Below are positions 1 to 8,300 of a stretch of DNA of 12,845 bases, one piece after another; position 1 is the stretch's first letter, and each line of letters starts with the position of its first letter. The notes under the pieces are model-generated. The model saw only the letters and a list, made by a program, of their open reading frames with translations. It was not told the DNA's origin and ran no database searches. The stretch lies in contig CAZJWM010000061.1 of assembly GCA_964549975.1 (NCBI GenBank), positions 1-12,845 on the forward strand. Reading direction: 5' to 3'. The position numbers were made by a program, and so were the translations under genes. Origin of the DNA: UBA3263 sp964549975 (GTDB lineage: Bacteria > Bacteroidota > Bacteroidia > Bacteroidales > Muribaculaceae).

Positions 1-576
1 GAAATACCGGTGATAAGGCTGAACGATGGCGAAACATTTTCACCTGTTGATTCCGCAAAGCCGTTTGGCGGAAGACTTTACGATGCCAGCATCTTGGCTG
101 CTAAGTTGCCGGAGTTGGAGCAAAAGGACGAACTGAAATGGTTTGAACTTGACGAAAAGTATATCGGCTTCTTTAAAAATGAGGCTGATGCAATGTTTGC
201 GTTGCAGCATGTATGCTACGCCCCCAAACGATTGCTTGGCTACGAAATTGAGAAAGAAGATGACGCATCAGTGGTGTATATCAAGACATTTACAGCTGAT
301 TGGCAACCAAACACTGAATTCAAATTAGGAGACCAGCCTGCCGACACTCGTTTTAATACGGGCGACAAAGTGTGGGCAATAGATACTCCAACAATTCATG
401 AGGTGGAGGCCATTATGCCATGCACTATTGCCGAGCAACCAATGCCGATAAAACCCAAGTCAGGTTACGACTACGACAAAGTTTTGGTGAATACACTTGC
501 TCAGCCACCTCGTATGCGTAAACAACGAAAGATGACTCGTGTATTTATCTTTCCGTACAAAGACATTGAGTTATAG
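1..576 (+). CDS. Hypothetical protein, 5' end outside the window
   Basis: The reading frame is open to the left edge (Glu-Ile-Pro precede the first in-window candidate start, a GTG at 10), so I treat this as the 3' part of a longer gene, with at least 188 residues visible. I recognise no domain. The visible protein is soluble, mixed-charge and aromatic-rich, with no membrane segment or signal peptide in the visible part, and it ends in a basic stretch (PPRMRKQRKMTR) followed by FIFPYKDIEL. The stop is 2 nt before the metallophosphoesterase ATG, so the two are very likely co-transcribed and translationally coupled. Its base composition is visibly more AT-rich than the genes from 1285 onward. 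The frame is confident; the function is unknown. Confidence 0.7.
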   Translation, partial: EIPVIRLNDGETFSPVDSAKPFGGRLYDASILAAKLPELEQKDELKWFELDEKYIGFFKNEADAMFALQHVCYAPKRLLGYEIEKEDDASVVYIKTFTADWQPNTEFKLGDQPADTRFNTGDKVWAIDTPTIHEVEAIMPCTIAEQPMPIKPKSGYDYDKVLVNTLAQPPRMRKQRKMTRVFIFPYKDIEL

Positions 577-578
577 CG

Positions 579-1199
579 ATGACTGACAGAAAGTTTCGGC
601 TGCTGCATATTTCCGACACTCACGGCAAACACCGCGAGCTGTCGGAGATGCCGGCTGCGGATATCATCGTACATTCCGGCGATTTTACGTTTGGCGGGAG
701 CGAGGAGGAAGTGTACGATTTCGTCAACTGGTTTTGCGACCTGCCTTATAAGCACAAGATTTTTATAGCCGGCAATCACGATGACTGTCTGTATGGCGCT
801 GACCTTTCGGGCATAGATGCTAACTGTCATTATCTCAACAACTCCGCCGTAGAAATAGAGGGATTGAAGTTCTATGGTGTGCCGCTATTCATGCAAGATG
901 CAATGGAGGGAAACTTGCAGAAGATGTATAGCCGGATACCTAATGATACGGATATTCTCGTCACGCATCAACCGCCGTATTCCGTCTGTGATTTAGCCGA
1001 TTACGGCAACGGCTTGGAGCATCGCGGCAACCGAGACTTGGCTACACGAATCGCCCAACTTCATCTCAAATATCACCTTTTTGGTCACGAACACGACACT
1101 TACGGCACGGTCAAACAAGGCGGCACTGTATTCTCCAATGCCGCCGTCGTAGACCGCGACTACCACCTGATTCGCGCCGCGCGCCTGTTTCAGCTATAG
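579..1199 (+). CDS. Calcineurin-like metallophosphoesterase (MPPED-like)
   Basis: Predicted cytoplasmic two-metal phosphoesterase of 206 residues. The full motif series is present in order: DTHG (D13, H15), GDFT (G34-D35), GNHD (65-68), a histidine in VTHQPPY (H130) and GHEH (169-172), which together form the di-metal site of the calcineurin-like fold. The arrangement (ISDTHG, then HSGDFTFGG, then LPYKHKIFIAGNHD) resembles the MPPED1/MPPED2 branch, whose members hydrolyse cyclic nucleotides or phosphodiesters in vitro. The substrate here is unknown. The length is that of a bare catalytic domain, with no signal peptide. The ATG lies 2 nt after the preceding stop, so it is probably the second gene of a pair that begins outside the window. 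Family assignment is strong; the physiological role is open. Confidence 0.93.
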   Translation: MTDRKFRLLHISDTHGKHRELSEMPAADIIVHSGDFTFGGSEEEVYDFVNWFCDLPYKHKIFIAGNHDDCLYGADLSGIDANCHYLNNSAVEIEGLKFYGVPLFMQDAMEGNLQKMYSRIPNDTDILVTHQPPYSVCDLADYGNGLEHRGNRDLATRIAQLHLKYHLFGHEHDTYGTVKQGGTVFSNAAVVDRDYHLIRAARLFQL

Positions 1200-1222
1200 C
1201 CTTCGAGAAAAAAATTGCGGCC

Positions 1223-1239
1223 GCGAACCAAAAGTTCGC
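1223..1239. promoter_or_regulatory. Perfect inverted repeat, candidate operator
   Basis: GCGAAC-CAAAA-GTTCGC is a 6-bp perfect inverted repeat with a 5-nt spacer. It ends 10 nt before the -7 box of the helicase operon, so it covers the place where the -33 element should lie. It directly follows a GCGGCCGC palindrome (1217-1224). No T-run follows it, so it is not a convincing terminator. Its position fits an operator, possibly for the WYL regulator encoded as the last gene of the same operon; that link is inference. Confidence 0.45.
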
Positions 1240-1249
1240 AAATATTCCT

Positions 1250-1257
1250 TATCTTTG
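1250..1257 (+). promoter_or_regulatory. Bacteroidetes -7 promoter box of the helicase operon
   Basis: TATCTTTG matches the Bacteroidetes sigma-ABfr -7 consensus TAnnTTTG and lies 27 nt before the ATG at 1285. No clean TTTG is seen at the -33 spacing; that position is occupied by the inverted repeat at 1223-1239. This is the only recognisable promoter for the three-gene operon. Confidence 0.65.
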
Positions 1258-1284
1258 CAACGTCGACTTAAAGCTTTATAGGAT

Positions 1285-3354
1285 ATGACATTGAAGGTGG
1301 AGCTGACGGGGTCGCAGAGGGCGGCCGTGGCGGCGTTTAGGGCTTTTTTGGCGGGGCCGCAGCAGGTGTTTCTGCTCAAGGGTGCTGCCGGCACGGGCAA
1401 GACAACGCTCGTGGGCGAGTTCTTGCGCTTGTTGCGAGCAGAGGAGCGCACGTTTTCGCTGATGGCTCCGACGGGCCGCGCCGCCTTTATCATCGGCCGC
1501 AAGACCGAGTGTCAGGCTTTCACCATCCATCGAAGCATTTACGCGCTGAGCCAGCTGAAGTCGTCGGAAGATGACGACAGCAAGGTGCAGGCGCGTTTCA
1601 AGTTGAAGAGCAACGACGACGCCAAAGACCACGTCTACATTGTTGACGAGGCCTCGATGGTGTCCGACTCCCCCTCGGAGAACGATGCGTTTTCCTTTGG
1701 GACGGGCCGACTGTTGAGCGATTTGTTGACCTATGTTGGCCGCCGCAAGGTGGTGTTCGTGGGCGACTATGCGCAGTTGCCACCCGTGGGGATGAACTTT
1801 TCGCCGGCGCTCGACGGTTCTTATCTGCTCAGGGTTTACGGCCTCGATTCGTTGGAGTATATGCTCCGCGAGGTGGTGCGCCAAGGCTCCGCGAGCGGCA
1901 TTTTGCGCAACGCCACGCGTATCCGCGACAGCATTGAGAGTCACCGCTTCGTGGAGTTTCACATGGAGGCGGCCGAAGATTGCCATAGCGAAAACGACGA
2001 CCTCTTGCGGCCCTATTTCGCGCTGTCGGACGAGCGTCCGTCGGCCTCGGCGGCGGTGGTGACCTATAGCAATCGGCAGGCTCTGCTCTACAATCAGCAG
2101 ATTCGTCGCCACTATTATGGCGAGGGGTGCGAGCGGATTCTGCCCGGCGAATTGCTGTTGGTGGCCCGCAACAACTATATCCACGGTGCGGAGCTTTTCA
2201 ATGGCAACGTGGTGAGGGTGACGGAGTGTGAGGCTGATGCGGATGTGGAGCGCCGATTTGTTGGCGTGAGGGTGAAGGGCGGTTCAGGCGAGAACGTGGA
2301 GCTGACCTTCCGCAATGTGAAAATCGCATTCCGCACAAGCACGGGCGAGCAGGAGATCAAAGTGAAGATATTGGATAACTTTGTGGCGAGTCCGGAAGCC
2401 TCCATTGGCGGCACTTTGGCCCGCGCTTTGATGGTGGACTTTGAGAGCCGTTTGCCTAAATATATCCACGATAACTTGGGCTCAATCAAGGCAATATTGC
2501 GCAAATCCCAACTCACATCGCAGGAGCATGAGGCTTGCTCGGCATATCTGCAGAGGCTGCAAAACGACGAATACTACAATGCGCTGGTGTGCAAATACGG
2601 CTACGCCATGACCTGCCACAAAGCGCAGGGCGGCGAATGGGAGAACGTGTTTGTGGATATGAGCCGCATGGGCGGCACTGCCAATCAGGATTATTTTCGC
2701 TGGGTCTACACGGCCCTGACTCGCGCCTCCGGGCAGCTGTGGCACTATCGCTCGCCCGAGTTCACCTTCATCAGCAATCTTCACGTGGAAGATATCCAGC
2801 CATCGGCCAACCTTCAAGTGCAGCCCTATCTGCCCGAGGGCGAAGACTTCCGCGAGGCGATGATGCGCCGCCTGCAGGCTATTGCGCGCAATGTCGACTT
2901 GTCCGTTGCGGAAGACCTTTCTCGCCCCTATCAGCATTGGCTCACCTTCACCGACGGCGCTATGAGTCGCGCGCAGCTGGTGCTCTGGTATAAGGCTCAC
3001 GGCTATAGCGGCAAAATCGACACTCGCTCGTCGATGCCAAAAGAATTCGACACGCTCTGTCGCGGCTTGATTGCGCAGGCGTTTGTCCCCGAGGAGATAC
3101 CGTTCTCCACCCCCACGCGCCCCTTTGCGCAGAAACTCCACGACAACATCTTGGTGCTATTGCACGAATTGGACATTCAGCTGCTGAACGTCACACAAGA
3201 CCAGTATCACGACACCTATCATCTTCTCACCGACGGCCGCGCCCGAGTGGAGATGTGGTATAACGAAAAGGGCTTCTACACCTACATGAAATCCATCAGC
3301 TCTTTGGGCGCTGATGATGCAAAACTGCAACAACTTATCGACAAATTCAAATAA
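1285..3354 (+). CDS. RecD-like SF1B DNA helicase / AAA ATPase
   Basis: A 689-residue protein carrying the superfamily 1 helicase motifs: Walker A GAAGTGKT (33-40), motif Ia APTGRAA (61-67), motif II DEASM (121-125), motif III GDYAQLPPVG (160-169), an arginine-containing EVVRQ segment (196-200), motif V in YAMTCHKAQGGEW (440-452) and motif VI VYTALTRA (474-481). The motif set and the UvrD_C_2-type C-terminal core place it with RecD/RecD2/Pif1-like 5'-3' helicases. The N-terminus goes almost straight into Walker A, so it lacks the long N-terminal region of RecD2. The segment between motifs IV and V (about 300-435) is unusually long and may hold an OB/SH3-like insertion. Roughly 500-689 is an unrecognised tail, mixed helical and then strand-rich (VEMWYNEKGFYTYM). 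It is the first gene of an operon with the TPR-OB and WYL genes (30 nt and then 3 nt gaps). The helicase call is firm; the substrate and role are unknown. Confidence 0.93.
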   Translation: MTLKVELTGSQRAAVAAFRAFLAGPQQVFLLKGAAGTGKTTLVGEFLRLLRAEERTFSLMAPTGRAAFIIGRKTECQAFTIHRSIYALSQLKSSEDDDSKVQARFKLKSNDDAKDHVYIVDEASMVSDSPSENDAFSFGTGRLLSDLLTYVGRRKVVFVGDYAQLPPVGMNFSPALDGSYLLRVYGLDSLEYMLREVVRQGSASGILRNATRIRDSIESHRFVEFHMEAAEDCHSENDDLLRPYFALSDERPSASAAVVTYSNRQALLYNQQIRRHYYGEGCERILPGELLLVARNNYIHGAELFNGNVVRVTECEADADVERRFVGVRVKGGSGENVELTFRNVKIAFRTSTGEQEIKVKILDNFVASPEASIGGTLARALMVDFESRLPKYIHDNLGSIKAILRKSQLTSQEHEACSAYLQRLQNDEYYNALVCKYGYAMTCHKAQGGEWENVFVDMSRMGGTANQDYFRWVYTALTRASGQLWHYRSPEFTFISNLHVEDIQPSANLQVQPYLPEGEDFREAMMRRLQAIARNVDLSVAEDLSRPYQHWLTFTDGAMSRAQLVLWYKAHGYSGKIDTRSSMPKEFDTLCRGLIAQAFVPEEIPFSTPTRPFAQKLHDNILVLLHELDIQLLNVTQDQYHDTYHLLTDGRARVEMWYNEKGFYTYMKSISSLGADDAKLQQLIDKFK

Positions 3355-3384
3355 CACATTAACCAACTAACCGTTTGTTTTATT

Positions 3385-4905
3385 ATGAAAATCCAAGAGA
3401 TTAATCAGCTCCGCAAAGACGGAGAACTGCTGAGAGCTTACACCGAATGTGCCGCCGTGCTTGCCGAACTTCCCGACGACCGCTATGGGCGCATCTGCAT
3501 GATGTGGTGCCTGAAAGCATTGTGTGACAAGGCTGTGGAAGATGGCCGTGCCGACGAATTTTGCAAGTATTTCAGTCAGTTGCCCGACTTGCGGCTTGAT
3601 GAACTTGGCGAGCAGGACGCGGCCAACCGATTTACGTGGGACATCTTTGTGCTCTTCAAGGCCTATGCCAACAACTACGGGGAGCTATCCAACGTGGCCT
3701 CCACGCTGTTTGTCACGTTGAAGAAGTTGCAGTTTCTCAAGCCGCAGAAATATTACACCGTGTTGCTCGAGGCGTTTGTCAAGGTTAAGGACTCCCTGAA
3801 CGCGCCGTGGCATCAGTTTGTGGAGTTTATGGACTGGTGGGGCTTCGACAACTTCCTGCCCGAAGACTTCAACCGCATACCCCTGAAACTGGCCCACCGC
3901 AGCATCCCCTCCGTGGCCGAGCGCGCCTATTCCGCCTACTACAAATCGCTGGCCGCCAAGATTGAGACCGGCGAGGTCGACGCTGCGAAAATCGACGAAT
4001 TCATCTCGCGGCTCGACCGAGTGAGTGTGGAGCACCCCGATTTCACCTACACGCTCTATCACAAGACGTTGCTGCTGCTGAGCCTGGGCCGCCGCGACGC
4101 CGCTCTGGAGGCGCTGCGCCCCTTCGTCAAGAAAAAGCAGGGCGACTTCTGGGTGTGGGACATCCTGGCCGACACCACCGACGACGCCGACGTGAAGCTC
4201 TCGTGCTATTGCCGCGCCCTGACCTGCAAAGCCGACGAAAAATACCTTGGCAAAGTCAAAGCCAAACTTGCGCGTCTGCTCATTGCCGCCAGCGAATATC
4301 CCGCCGCCAAATGCGAGATTCAGCAGATGTTGGCCCTCTATCAGCGCGAGCAGTGGCACGTGTCGCAAGCGATTCTCGACTTGGCCTCGCAGCCGTGGTT
4401 TGACTCCACTGAGGCCCCCAAGACCAACGCCGCGTTCTACGCCGCCCACCTTGCCAACTCCGAGGGCTTCCTCTTCATGGACTCGCCAGAAACGCCGATA
4501 CTCATCACACACTATAACAACGAGAAGCGCATCTGCAACTTTGTGACCATCGACCACCGGCGCGGATTTTTCCACACCGCCAAACTCAAGTGTCGCTTCG
4601 AACCCAACCACGTGATGCTGGTGCGCTTTGCCGACGAAATTAAGGAGGGGAAAGCGGCCACCGTGGTGACCTGCCGACCCGACGCCGAGACGGCGCCCTA
4701 TGAGGGCGTCTTCTTCCGCCACATCCACGGGGCGCTGTCCATCCGCTATGGCAACACCTTCGGCTTCGTCGACGACGTCTTCGTTGACGCCTCTCTGGCC
4801 AAGGACGTGGCCGACCGCACCCCCGTGAACGTCGCTGCCGTCATCTCCTACAACGTCAAAAAGGAGCGCTGGGGGTGGCGCGCCATCCAACTATCGCGCC
4901 AATAG
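3385..4905 (+). CDS. TPR-like protein with C-terminal OB/cold-shock-like domains
   Basis: A 506-residue soluble protein without a signal peptide. The first ~340 residues are almost entirely helical with TPR-like periodicity; the clearest repeats are near 220-250 (YHKTLLLLSLGRRDAALEAL) and 255-315 (FWVWDILAD, CYCRALTC, then LARLL with YPAAKCEI). The last ~150 residues change character to beta-strands. The stretch around 457-475 (NTFGFVDDVFVDASLAKD) resembles the RNP1/RNP2 region of cold-shock and other OB folds (GFGFI...DVFVH), and it ends in a WGWRAI strand. A second strand-rich segment (375-430) may be another OB-like module. This suggests a scaffold that binds RNA or single-stranded DNA. 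I recall similar TPR-plus-OB proteins next to helicases in proposed bacterial conflict operons but cannot verify that here. It lies between the helicase and the WYL regulator; the start ATG is 30 nt after the helicase stop. Confidence 0.75.
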   Translation: MKIQEINQLRKDGELLRAYTECAAVLAELPDDRYGRICMMWCLKALCDKAVEDGRADEFCKYFSQLPDLRLDELGEQDAANRFTWDIFVLFKAYANNYGELSNVASTLFVTLKKLQFLKPQKYYTVLLEAFVKVKDSLNAPWHQFVEFMDWWGFDNFLPEDFNRIPLKLAHRSIPSVAERAYSAYYKSLAAKIETGEVDAAKIDEFISRLDRVSVEHPDFTYTLYHKTLLLLSLGRRDAALEALRPFVKKKQGDFWVWDILADTTDDADVKLSCYCRALTCKADEKYLGKVKAKLARLLIAASEYPAAKCEIQQMLALYQREQWHVSQAILDLASQPWFDSTEAPKTNAAFYAAHLANSEGFLFMDSPETPILITHYNNEKRICNFVTIDHRRGFFHTAKLKCRFEPNHVMLVRFADEIKEGKAATVVTCRPDAETAPYEGVFFRHIHGALSIRYGNTFGFVDDVFVDASLAKDVADRTPVNVAAVISYNVKKERWGWRAIQLSRQ

Positions 4906-4908
4906 CCT

Positions 4909-5967
4909 ATGCCCGCCTCCAAAAATGCTCTGATTCGCTACTCCATTCTCGACTCTCTGCTCTCCAACCATCGCCGCTCCCTCTCCATTCAGGATATGAC
5001 CGACCTGTTGGCCGAGCGGCTTGAGGAGCTCGGTCAGCGCCCTGTGAGCAAACGCCAGGTGGAGAAGGATTTGGTTTATCTTCAAGGCGCTCCCTTTGAC
5101 GTGGAGTTGGAGCGATATTGCGTGGATGCGCCGCGGCGCAACGGCGACGGCGTCTATAGCAAACCCTGCTTGCGCTATGCCGACCCAACGTTTTCCATCT
5201 TCAAGCGGCAGCTCACCGACGACGAGCTGTCGCTGCTCTCGTCGGTGCTCTCCACTCTGGGCAGTTTCAAGGGGCTGCCCAACTTTGAATGGCTCGATTC
5301 GCTGGCCTCAAAACTGCATCTGCAGGAGCGTCCGCCCATCATCTCCATGTCGAAAAACATTTCGGAAAACTCCACCATGTTGGCCGAACTCTTTGGCGCC
5401 ATCAGTCAGCAGTCAACCATCCGCCTGCACTATCGCCCCTTTGGCAGCGAGAGCGCCCGCGCGGTGGAGCTCTCTCCATATCTGCTCAAGGAGTATAATC
5501 GGCGCTGGTATCTGCTGGCCTCACCTGCCGATAGCCCGAAGGTGTTGAACTTCGCGCTCGACCGCATTGAGTCGGTTGACTACGGCTGCGGTCTGCCATA
5601 TCGCCCGGCCCCCGACGACCTGCAGGAACGCTATGAGGATATCATCGGCGTCACCTTCTACGAAGATCGCCCCGTGGAACGCATCACCTTCTGGGTGTCG
5701 GCCGAGGCCAAAAACTATGTGGCCACCAAGCCTCTCCACGAGTCGATGCGACGGCTCTCCGGCGCCTCGGCGCAGGCCCTGCAGCAGGAACATCCGCTCT
5801 TGCCCGCCGATGGGATGTTTTGCACCATAGATTGCCGCGAAAACTATGAGCTGATTCGCGAGCTCACCACCTACGGCGGCAATCTGGTGGTGCTCTCGCC
5901 CGAGCATATTGCCGCTCGAGTGCTCGACGTGGCCCGGGGGATGATTCGCGCCTATAAGCTCGTTTGA
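4909..5967 (+). CDS. WYL-domain transcriptional regulator
   Basis: A 352-residue regulator. The N-terminus (about 8-60) is a winged helix-turn-helix, with the recognition region near PVSKRQVEKDLVYL. A central linker (100-140) leads to the WYL domain (about 160-235) with the signature LLKEYNRRWYLLA (W200, Y201, L202) followed by FALDRIESV. The C-terminal WCX-type extension (about 255-345) includes GMFCTIDCRENYELIREL and GGNLVVLSPEHI. WYL proteins sense nucleotides or nucleic acids and often control DNA-repair or anti-phage operons, usually as repressors. The ATG is 3 nt after the TPR-OB stop, so the gene is translationally coupled and last in the operon. It could autoregulate through the inverted repeat at 1223-1239 (inference). 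Length and domain order are typical of Bacteroidetes members; no key residue appears to be missing. Confidence 0.92.
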   Translation: MPASKNALIRYSILDSLLSNHRRSLSIQDMTDLLAERLEELGQRPVSKRQVEKDLVYLQGAPFDVELERYCVDAPRRNGDGVYSKPCLRYADPTFSIFKRQLTDDELSLLSSVLSTLGSFKGLPNFEWLDSLASKLHLQERPPIISMSKNISENSTMLAELFGAISQQSTIRLHYRPFGSESARAVELSPYLLKEYNRRWYLLASPADSPKVLNFALDRIESVDYGCGLPYRPAPDDLQERYEDIIGVTFYEDRPVERITFWVSAEAKNYVATKPLHESMRRLSGASAQALQQEHPLLPADGMFCTIDCRENYELIRELTTYGGNLVVLSPEHIAARVLDVARGMIRAYKLV

Positions 5968-5986
5968 GCCGTCATCAACAAAATCA

Positions 5987-6019
5987 CAAAGCCCGGGGCC
6001 GTTGCGGCCTCGGGCTTTG
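5987..6019. terminator. Strong hairpin, probable bidirectional terminator
   Basis: CAAAGCCCGGGGCC pairs with GGCCTCGGGCTTTG around a GTTGC loop, giving a 14-bp stem with one G-T wobble. It sits between the convergent WYL gene (plus) and the FKBP gene (minus). The A/T pairs at the stem base supply short U-tracts on both strands; beyond the stem the minus strand is the more T-rich (TTTGTGATTTTGTTG). It should therefore terminate best for the glycyl-tRNA synthetase/FKBP operon and probably also for the helicase operon. Confidence 0.85.
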
Positions 6020-6040
6020 CTGTGGGGTAGGGTGGAAGCC

Positions 6041-6577
6041 TTATTCAGGCTTGATTTCGTAGTAGGGGATGTCGGTGAGCTTCATCTGGAAGCGCAGCGC
6101 CGAGTAGGGCTTGATGCTGCCCGATTCCGTGGAACCGTAGCCGACGTTGTAGGGCAACAACACTTCCACTTCGTCGCCCACGTGCATTTTCTCCATGGCA
6201 ATTGCCCAACCGTAGATGCAGTTGTTGAGGTTGATGGAGAGGACGCTGTCGGTGTAGAGATACGTGGAGTCGAAGGGGGTGCCGTCGTAGAGGGTGCCGT
6301 AATATTTCACGGTGACTTGCGAGGTGTAGAGCGGGGTGAGGTTGCCGGAGGTTTCGGTTGTGTCGTTGAGCCAGCGCATCAACACGTACATTCCTTTGTT
6401 CCAGTCGGGCACTACGCGAGTGTAGAGCCCGGTGGCCTCTTGTGCGGCGAGCCATTGAGTGTTGGCTTCGCGCCAGTCGGCGTAGTCGTCCCAGGTGTCG
6501 TCGTCGCTGCTACACGAGGCCAGAGCCATGGCTCCGAGGGCCAAGGCTGAAGCGAAGATGGTGGTTGCCTTTTTCAT
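6041..6577 (-). CDS. FKBP-type peptidyl-prolyl isomerase lipoprotein
   Basis: A 178-residue predicted lipoprotein. It starts MKKATTIFASALALGAMA and has the lipobox LASC, with C22 as the lipidation site, followed by SSDDD, an acidic linker typical of Bacteroidales exported lipoproteins. The FKBP domain covers about 85-172: VTVKYYGTLYDGTPFDST (88-105), the active-site floor tryptophan in IYGWAIAMEKM (W124), VLLPYNVGYG (139-148) and IKPYSALRFQMKLTDI (155-170). It should catalyse proline cis-trans isomerisation of exported proteins at the envelope. The open frame runs 83 codons further upstream, but that part overlaps the end of the synthetase and is low-complexity; the lipoprotein signal fixes the start at 6577. 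It begins 19 nt after the glycyl-tRNA synthetase stop, so it is probably the second gene of that operon. Confidence 0.93.
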   Translation of the reverse strand: MKKATTIFASALALGAMALASCSSDDDTWDDYADWREANTQWLAAQEATGLYTRVVPDWNKGMYVLMRWLNDTTETSGNLTPLYTSQVTVKYYGTLYDGTPFDSTYLYTDSVLSINLNNCIYGWAIAMEKMHVGDEVEVLLPYNVGYGSTESGSIKPYSALRFQMKLTDIPYYEIKPE

Positions 6578-6596
6578 CCTTTGCGAGGTGTGGGGG

Positions 6597-8138
<1,542 letters not shown>

Positions 8139-8179
8139 AAATTTATGGATGAAAATAAGTTGGTTGTGAATATTCAGCA

Positions 8180-8187
8180 CAAAGGTA
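8180..8187 (-). promoter_or_regulatory. -7 promoter box for the glycyl-tRNA synthetase operon
   Basis: On the minus strand TACCTTTG matches TAnnTTTG and lies 41 nt upstream of the synthetase ATG. An A/T-rich run (AAAAAAAATT) lies just upstream of it, but no clear TTTG is found at the -33 position. No T-box-like leader is visible in this short 5' region. Confidence 0.6.
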
Positions 8188-8260
8188 CGAATTTTTTTTG
8201 AATCCACCGCCATCTCCTCCGTCGGCGCCCCGCGAGCGCTGCAAAACGACAAAAAAATTA

Positions 8261-8290
8261 TTGCGGGTAGGGAGAAAATCGCTATATTTG
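8261..8290 (+). promoter_or_regulatory. Bacteroidetes promoter of the Fic gene
   Basis: TTG at 8261-8263 and TATATTTG at 8283-8290 are separated by 19 nt, a good match to the Bacteroidetes -33/-7 arrangement. The -7 box ends only 10 nt before the first ATG (8301). The transcript should therefore have almost no leader, or about 6 nt more if the in-frame ATG at 8307 is used. Confidence 0.7.
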
Positions 8291-8300
8291 CCAAAAAATT

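Noticed and set aside
1276..2184. A 302-codon minus-strand frame opposite the helicase
   Set aside because: The plus strand carries the full helicase motif set; the antisense frame shows no domain or start context.
3685..4890. A 401-codon minus-strand frame opposite the TPR-OB gene
   Set aside because: Composition is dominated by Gly, Val, His and Ala from the complementary codon pattern; the plus frame has TPR and OB-like features and tight operon spacing.
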